In this document: positions 19,311 through 21,183 of the stretch, one piece after another
Numbering within the stretch: the first letter of the stretch is position 1
How the letters are laid out: every line of letters begins with the position of its first letter
Translations under genes and position numbers: made by a program
DNA from: Zygnema cylindricum
Taxonomy: Eukaryota > Streptophyta > Zygnematophyceae > Zygnematales > Zygnemataceae
DNA: 21,183 nt
Assembly (NCBI GenBank): GCA_037447655.1
Contig: JBBHKE010002503.1
Location: 1 to 21,183, forward strand
Reading direction: 5' to 3'
Notes under the pieces: model-generated
The model's input: only the letters and a program-made list of their open reading frames with translations
The model's database searches: none
What the model was told of the DNA's origin: nothing

Positions 19311-19631
19311 CGCCTTCTCATTCATCGTAATTCTCTGCCCCCATGAAATTTCTTTGTCATCCAAATCAACCGCCACGACCGCCGCGACGACCGAAGCGAT
19401 CGTCGCCGATGTCACCATTTTGACCACCTTTTTCTCCGCGGCTGTCCGCTTCAGAGTAGCATTGAGGGTCACTATGCCCCAATTGTCGCAAAAATAACAT
19501 TGTTTTCTGATGTCGGGACAAAACGAAAACATGTGACCCACCTTATTACAAGGATAGAAAATTACGTTACTTAGATCTTGATAGGAGGGTTGAATTTTGG
19601 GATTTCCTCCATTTTTTTGACCTTTTCCCAT
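19098..19631 (-). pseudogene. Gag-like zinc-knuckle remnant
   Basis: 177 codons from a real ATG (19629-19631). Two adjacent CCHC knuckles are recognisable but broken. The first is FYPCNKVGHMFSFC, with Phe25 in place of the first Cys and C28, H33 and C38 kept. The second is CYFCDNWGIVTLNA, with C45 and C48 kept while the His and last Cys are Ile53 and Ala58. Double knuckles joined this way are typical of retrotransposon Gag nucleocapsid regions that bind element RNA. After residue 65 the product is low-information and hydrophobic and overlaps the inverted-repeat arm, where the better coding frame is a different one, so a frameshift lies between. The superfamily (copia or other) is uncertain. 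Confidence 0.5.
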
Positions 19632-19881
19632 TTTTTTTGGTCCACTTTTTTTTCCTCCTCTTCCTCTTCCTCACCTTTATCCACGGAATAGACTAAAATC
19701 CGCGGAATTAAGACCGGCGTCATTCAAAGATCCACTTGAGGTAGATTTTTTCAAAGAGCTTACTTGATTCTTTTCGGTCGTGTTAAGGTAATTTACCACA
19801 ATTTCATAGAACGATTAATTTGAGCCCCAAAGTATCCCTTTAAGATTAGTGCGTTTATGCGACAAAGAATTGAAAAGAAGA
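19632..19881. other. Intergenic DNA between the zinc-knuckle remnant and the right arm
   Basis: Starts with a T/C-rich stretch (19613-19676), then AT-rich sequence. No gene or repeat was recognised. Confidence 0.45.
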
Positions 19882-20175
19882 GTCACCTTCCACAAAAACC
19901 TTTCGTTTTATGAATTTAGCTCAACAATTGTACTTATCATTTTATCGCATCGTCAATACATTTATTCAATTTTACCTGAAATGCAATTTTGATTTTCCAA
20001 AAATCAAAATTTTCACAAAGAGGAAGAAATTGCTATGTTTTCGAACATTGATGAATACGATTTGGACATCGAGCCGGATCTGAGTGTCAATGAAAGGGGA
20101 AGAAAAATTCTAAAAAAAATCTCATTTTGTTAACATTGATATTGATGCGCCGAATGAGCTTTCTCGAATGTCTTC
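19882..20175 (+). repeat. Right arm of a diverged inverted duplication
   Basis: This is the plus-strand counterpart of 19002-19310. From the ATG at 20035 it reads MFSNIDEYDLDIEPDLSV, an acidic segment similar to the deduced left-arm peptide. Just downstream (about 20251-20285) lies PLRRSQRETN, which resembles the RRS.R motif between integrase and RT in copia elements. This arm may therefore belong to the copia remnant that follows. Confidence 0.7.
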
Positions 20176-20312
20176 AAACACTCGAAAATCGACATGATCC
20201 TAGTCTAGATAACAGAATATGCAAGAAGAGGAATTGGATAAAGAGAAAAATGTGCCGCTAAGGAGGAGCCAAAGGGAAACAAACGCAGATTATTATATTT
20301 ATACATTATAAT

Positions 20313-20429
20313 GCAGATTAGGGTGGTTATTTAGATTCTCGACAATCAACAACTGGTGTATGTTTCTCCTTTCATGGCGCCCTTATTCCCTTATTTTCTC
20401 CGGCCTTCAATTCTAACCAAGAGGGGGGG
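20313..20429 (+). pseudogene. RNase H scrap and polypurine tract of a second copia element
   Basis: Codons from 20313 give AD, a TAG at 20319-20321 where copia elements have Trp, then GGYLDSRQSTTGVCFSFHGAL, the RNase H signature also seen at 17730-17800. The rest of RNase H is deleted and the frame runs directly into the polypurine tract AAGAGGGGGGG (20419-20429). GCAGATTA is repeated at 20285-20292 and 20313-20320, a possible microhomology scar of the deletion that removed RT. Confidence 0.8.
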
Positions 20430-20871
20430 TGTTAAAGTTGTTTCTTTGTTAGAAGCTTCAAGCCCATTTTATCTTTACTTTTGTCAATAACATAAATTGG
20501 TATTCCAGTTCACATTATCTAGTTAATTCTAGTATTCTAGCTTACGTTATCTACTTAGATCAGTTTTTGTTTCTTGTCGTTTCTTAGAAGCGTACACTGT
20601 AGCTTTGACAATAGATTTGATCCTTAGCTTTCCACCGCCAAACTAAGGATACCTATTTGCCCTTTCGGCCAATGCTAAGTGACCTTTCAGAGTCACGTAC
20701 GCTCCTTAGATCTTGAGAAGTCACCTTCGTGACATTCTCCCTTTTATTTAAGCTACAGCTTTGTATGATTTTGATCAATCAAGAAATACAATGGTTTTTT
20801 TTCCCTTTTGTCCTTATCTACATTTTCTTCCTTCCTTACTTTTGTCCGTTGCCATGCCATCTAGTGCAATA
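20430..20871 (+). repeat. LTR of the second copia element
   Basis: 442 bp from TGTTAAAG to GCAATA, right after a polypurine tract, so it is a 3' LTR. It is related to but distinct from the other two LTRs. It shares TTTGCCCTTTCG, AAGTGACC-TTTC-AGAGTCACGTA (hairpin 20679-20696), a second hairpin (20720-20733) and the end TTGTCCGTTGCCATG...CAATA. The ATG at 20854 plus five codons has the same 18-nt spacing to the LTR end as in the other two. Confidence 0.82.
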
Positions 20872-21028
20872 TGGAGTTGTGAAGATGTTTCTGTGGCCTC
20901 CGTTTTTGGGGCCAAGTGCAAGGGTCTACAGTAGAGGACAAAATTCTCCAAAATGCAATTGCCAAGCACTAAAAGACAATAATGATGGTGTAGATACATC
21001 CGAGACACTACAGGACAAAATAGTACGG
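20872..21028. other. Flank of the second copia element
   Basis: Unique sequence with no gene recognised. The minus-strand 64-codon frame across it has no motif and mostly overlaps the LTR. Confidence 0.4.
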
Positions 21029-21183
21029 AGTGAGAGGGAGAGGGAGAGGGAGAGAATGGGGTGAGAGAGAGAGGAAAGTGGGAGAGAGGGAGAGGAAGAG
21101 GGAGAAAGGGAAAGAGAGCAAGAGCTCGAGGGGGGGGGAGAAAGGGAGAGGGAGGAGAGAGGCGGAGAGAGAGGGGGGGTGAG
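21029..21183. repeat. GA-rich polypurine microsatellite
   Basis: GAGAGG/GGGAGA-type purine repeat with a G-run at 21131-21139, continuing to the window edge. It is similar in type to the tracts at 7479-7680 and 9386-9851. Confidence 0.9.

Overview
The window is eukaryotic nuclear DNA made of transposable elements and simple-sequence repeats. I found no convincing host gene, rRNA gene or intact tRNA gene. The mix (a Ty1/copia element primed by a half initiator-tRNA, a non-LTR retrotransposon with a restriction-like endonuclease, a tRNA-derived SINE and long microsatellites) would suit a large-genome alga or non-seed plant. I cannot name the lineage with confidence.

Layout. 1-2284: AT-rich DNA with small palindromes and no recognisable gene. 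2285-5733, minus strand: a decayed non-LTR retrotransposon. Its reverse transcriptase and C-terminal CCHC/PD-(D/E)XK-like endonuclease lie in one frame, which is broken over 2.9 kb only by four TAG codons and has no frameshift. 5754-6070: G-runs, T-runs and a 27-nt alternating purine/pyrimidine tract. 6142-6660: a 71-bp minisatellite of about 7.3 units. 6661-9150: AT-rich DNA with short tandem repeats. 9155-10758: about 1.6 kb of polypurine switching to polypyrimidine around a 138-bp unique island. 10759-11656: unique DNA with a diverged tandem duplication.

11657-18597: a chimeric Ty1/copia retrotransposon. It has a 5' LTR, a primer-binding site matching the initiator-tRNA anticodon arm, a degraded first body (gag to early integrase), then a second body that begins again inside gag and runs to RNase H, a polypurine tract and a 3' LTR. 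Its integrase keeps a DDX35E triad, but the rest has nonsense codons and frameshifts. A two-unit tRNA-like SINE sits in the first body only, so the second body serves as the empty-site reference. 18598-19881: repeat-derived DNA including a minus-strand gag-like zinc-knuckle remnant. Arms 19002-19310 and 19882-20175 are diverged inverted copies of one segment. 20313-20871: a second copia remnant (an RNase H scrap, PPT and LTR). 21029-21183: GA-rich repeat.

The most interesting signals are these. (1) All three copia LTRs end with an ATG plus five codons, so Gag translation would start inside the LTR and run through the primer-binding site. (2) The three LTRs share two successive RNA hairpins. 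(3) The non-LTR element has amber-only decay. (4) The copia element has a gag-to-integrase/gag-to-end chimeric structure. (5) The SINE dimer has readable cloverleaves. Nothing in the window looks able to move by itself.
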